A DNA stretch of 6,166 nucleotides from Actinomycetes bacterium (GTDB lineage Bacteria; Actinomycetota; Actinomycetes; Mycobacteriales; Micromonosporaceae), in NCBI GenBank assembly GCA_023437285.1, contig JAEZGP010000106.1, positions 1 through 6,166 on the forward strand, in the 5' to 3' direction. Shown here in pieces: positions 5,113 to 6,166 of this stretch. The translations under genes and the position numbers were made by a program. The notes under the pieces are model-generated. The model worked only from the letters and a program-made list of their open reading frames with translations. It made no database searches and was not told where the DNA came from. Position 1 is the first letter of the stretch; each line of letters begins with the position of its first letter.

Positions 5113-5850
5113 ATGCGGGGAACCTACTCCGCGGGAGTGGTCTGGCCCGCGCCGCGACCGGCGGCGGAGCGCGTGCTGGTGTGCTTCACGTACTGCGGCG
5201 GCGGGCCGGCGGCGTACCGGCAGTGGCGCGATGCCCTGCCCGCCACCATGGACCTGGCGCTGGTGTGCCTGCCCGGTCGCGAGCGACGGATGACCGAGCC
5301 CCCCGCGCAGCGGTGGGACGACCTGATGCGCGAGGCGCTCGCGGCGGTACGGTCGGCTGCCGCCCGGCCGTACGTCCTGTTCGGACACAGCATGGGTGCC
5401 TGGGTGGCCTACGAAACCGCGGTCGGGCTGGCCGCCACGGGACGCGGCCCCGAGGCGCTGATCGTGTCGGCCGCGAACGCGCCCAGCCGCGCCGCCGAGG
5501 AGCGACGCAAGCCACCGACCTCGCGGGCCACCGATGACGAGTTGCTCGGCTGGCTGTCGCGGGTGGGTCAGTTGTCGCCGGACGTACTGGCCGACGACGG
5601 CCTGCGCCAGCTCGCCCTCGACCTGTTCCGGGCGGACAAGCGGGCCGTCGAGTCGTACGAGTTCCGGCCCGGGCGGAAGGTGACCTGCCCGATGCTCCGG
5701 CTGGCGGGCGAGCGCGACGGGGACGTCGACCCGGCCGACGGCGGGTGGTCGGCGCTGGCCGCCGGGTCGTACCGGTCGCACGTGCTGCCCGGCGGGCACT
5801 TCTATACCGATCAGGTCTGGGACAGGCTTCCGTACTATATGGATGTTTAG
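5113..5850 (+). CDS. Type II thioesterase (alpha/beta hydrolase) of an NRPS/PKS cluster
   Basis: 245 residues from ATG 5113, the normal size for stand-alone (type II) thioesterases. Motifs in order: VLVCFTYCGGGPAAYRQW near the N-terminus (family pattern FP.AGG.A..YR.W, with Cys-Gly-Gly-Gly here), LVCLPGRERR, nucleophile Ser93 in FGHSMGAWVAYE, Asp202 in AGERDGDVDP, and His229 in LPGGHFYTD. The Ser-Asp-His triad is complete. Type II thioesterases work in the cytoplasm beside non-ribosomal peptide or polyketide synthases, hydrolysing wrong acyl groups from carrier-protein phosphopantetheine arms. The DELLGWL...P segment (about 138-160) would be the lid region. A regulator gene immediately upstream shares its transcript. 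A specialised-metabolite cluster is therefore expected to extend to the right. No synthase module is visible in the window, so the class (NRPS or PKS) is open. Confidence 0.93.
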   Translation: MRGTYSAGVVWPAPRPAAERVLVCFTYCGGGPAAYRQWRDALPATMDLALVCLPGRERRMTEPPAQRWDDLMREALAAVRSAAARPYVLFGHSMGAWVAYETAVGLAATGRGPEALIVSAANAPSRAAEERRKPPTSRATDDELLGWLSRVGQLSPDVLADDGLRQLALDLFRADKRAVESYEFRPGRKVTCPMLRLAGERDGDVDPADGGWSALAAGSYRSHVLPGGHFYTDQVWDRLPYYMDV

Positions 5851-6040
5851 CGGACATCTGGAGGCGAGCGCTTTCCCCACCGTCGCGCACCTTCAAACCT
5901 CTCATTTGTCATCACTGGCCGTGCGTTCATCACCACCGCTTGGTGACAGCGGGCACTTGTTGACCTCCGGCGGGAAATAGCAAGCTGTCTATCAGTCGAA
6001 CGGCCATAACCAGACGTCGTTCAGTCTGAAAGGGGCATGC
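5851..6040. other. Intergenic leader between the thioesterase and the next gene
   Basis: These 190 bp hold no credible gene. Two small inverted repeats are seen: TCACCA-ccgct-TGGTGA at 5930-5946 and CAGAC-(8)-GTCTG at 6011-6028. TTGACC at 5960-5965 resembles a -35 box, but no good -10 hexamer lies 16-19 bp after it. The length and lower GC suggest a separate promoter for the next gene. Confidence 0.5.
5930..5946. promoter_or_regulatory. Inverted repeat TCACCA-N5-TGGTGA
   Basis: Perfect 6-bp arms flank a 5-bp centre, 80 bp after the thioesterase stop and 14 bp before the TTGACC element. It could be a small operator for the downstream promoter or a weak terminator for the regulator-thioesterase message. 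There is no T-tract, and the stem is short for a terminator. Confidence 0.3.
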
Positions 6041-6166
6041 GTGGTGCAGAACCGTAGTGCAGAAGGGGTCGCAAGCATGCGGCTCGTCGGCCCACGAGCA
6101 CGCGGCACGAGCACCGCCACCCCGGTGACGACCGCCGGCGGGACGCGCCCGGGCGACCCCCGGACG
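6041..6166 (+). CDS. Start of an unidentified gene, cut by the window end
   Basis: The frame is open for 42 codons from GTG 6041 to the window edge. AAAGGGG at 6029-6035 lies 5 nt before GTG 6041 (GTG 6044 follows it). A second in-frame start, ATG 6077, has its own GAAGGGG at 6062-6068 with 8 nt spacing and may be the real one, giving MRLVGPRARGTS as the N-terminus. The visible part is rich in Thr, Ala, Gly, Pro and Arg with no hydrophobic segment, so it looks like a disordered N-terminus and shows no domain. Its position beyond the regulator-thioesterase pair makes it a candidate cluster member, but no function can be assigned. Confidence 0.45.
   Translation, partial: MVQNRSAEGVASMRLVGPRARGTSTATPVTTAGGTRPGDPRT

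Noticed and set aside
5862..5880. AGCGCT core resembling a LacI/CebR-type operator after the thioesterase
   Set aside because: Only the 6-bp core is symmetrical; the flanks do not extend the palindrome and it is not placed at a promoter.

Overview
The window is very GC-rich DNA with GTG/ATG starts, AGGAG-type ribosome sites and secreted polysaccharide-degrading and lipoprotein genes. This points to a filamentous actinomycete, most likely of the Micromonosporaceae (Micromonospora/Actinoplanes type). The placement is an inference from gene style, not from a marker gene.

Region 1 (1-1792) holds housekeeping or secretion genes on the + strand. These are the 3' end of an S26-type signal peptidase and then a gene for a secreted zinc metallopeptidase lipoprotein of the M1 fold, with HExxH-x18-E intact but the GxMEN motif altered. 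Region 2 (1793-3600) is a self-contained xylan-degradation unit. It has a promoter with a perfect TTGACA -35 box preceded by tandem TTTCC-GAA operator-like repeats, then an exported GH10 endo-xylanase joined by a Pro/Thr/Ser linker to a CBM2 module. It ends in a perfect 20-bp hairpin directly after the stop codon.

Region 3 (3730-5850) looks like the edge of a specialised-metabolite (NRPS/PKS-type) gene cluster. Two LuxR/NarL-type response regulators are transcribed divergently from a 163-bp spacer that carries a 21-bp near-palindrome. The rightward regulator is followed after 14 nt by a type II thioesterase, the enzyme that edits misprimed carrier proteins in NRPS and PKS assembly lines. The leftward regulator has visibly lower GC, seven CTA leucine codons and a receiver domain that has lost most of its phosphorylation residues. 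The rightward one keeps more of them.

Region 4 (5851-6166) is a roughly 190-bp leader with small inverted repeats and weak promoter-like elements. It leads into the first 42 codons of an unidentified + strand gene cut by the window end. No tRNA, rRNA, CRISPR array or mobile element was seen. The most interesting parts are the divergent regulator pair with its shared operator candidate, the calcium-loop-like insertion in the xylanase, and the repeated GAAA/TTTC sites at the xylanase promoter.
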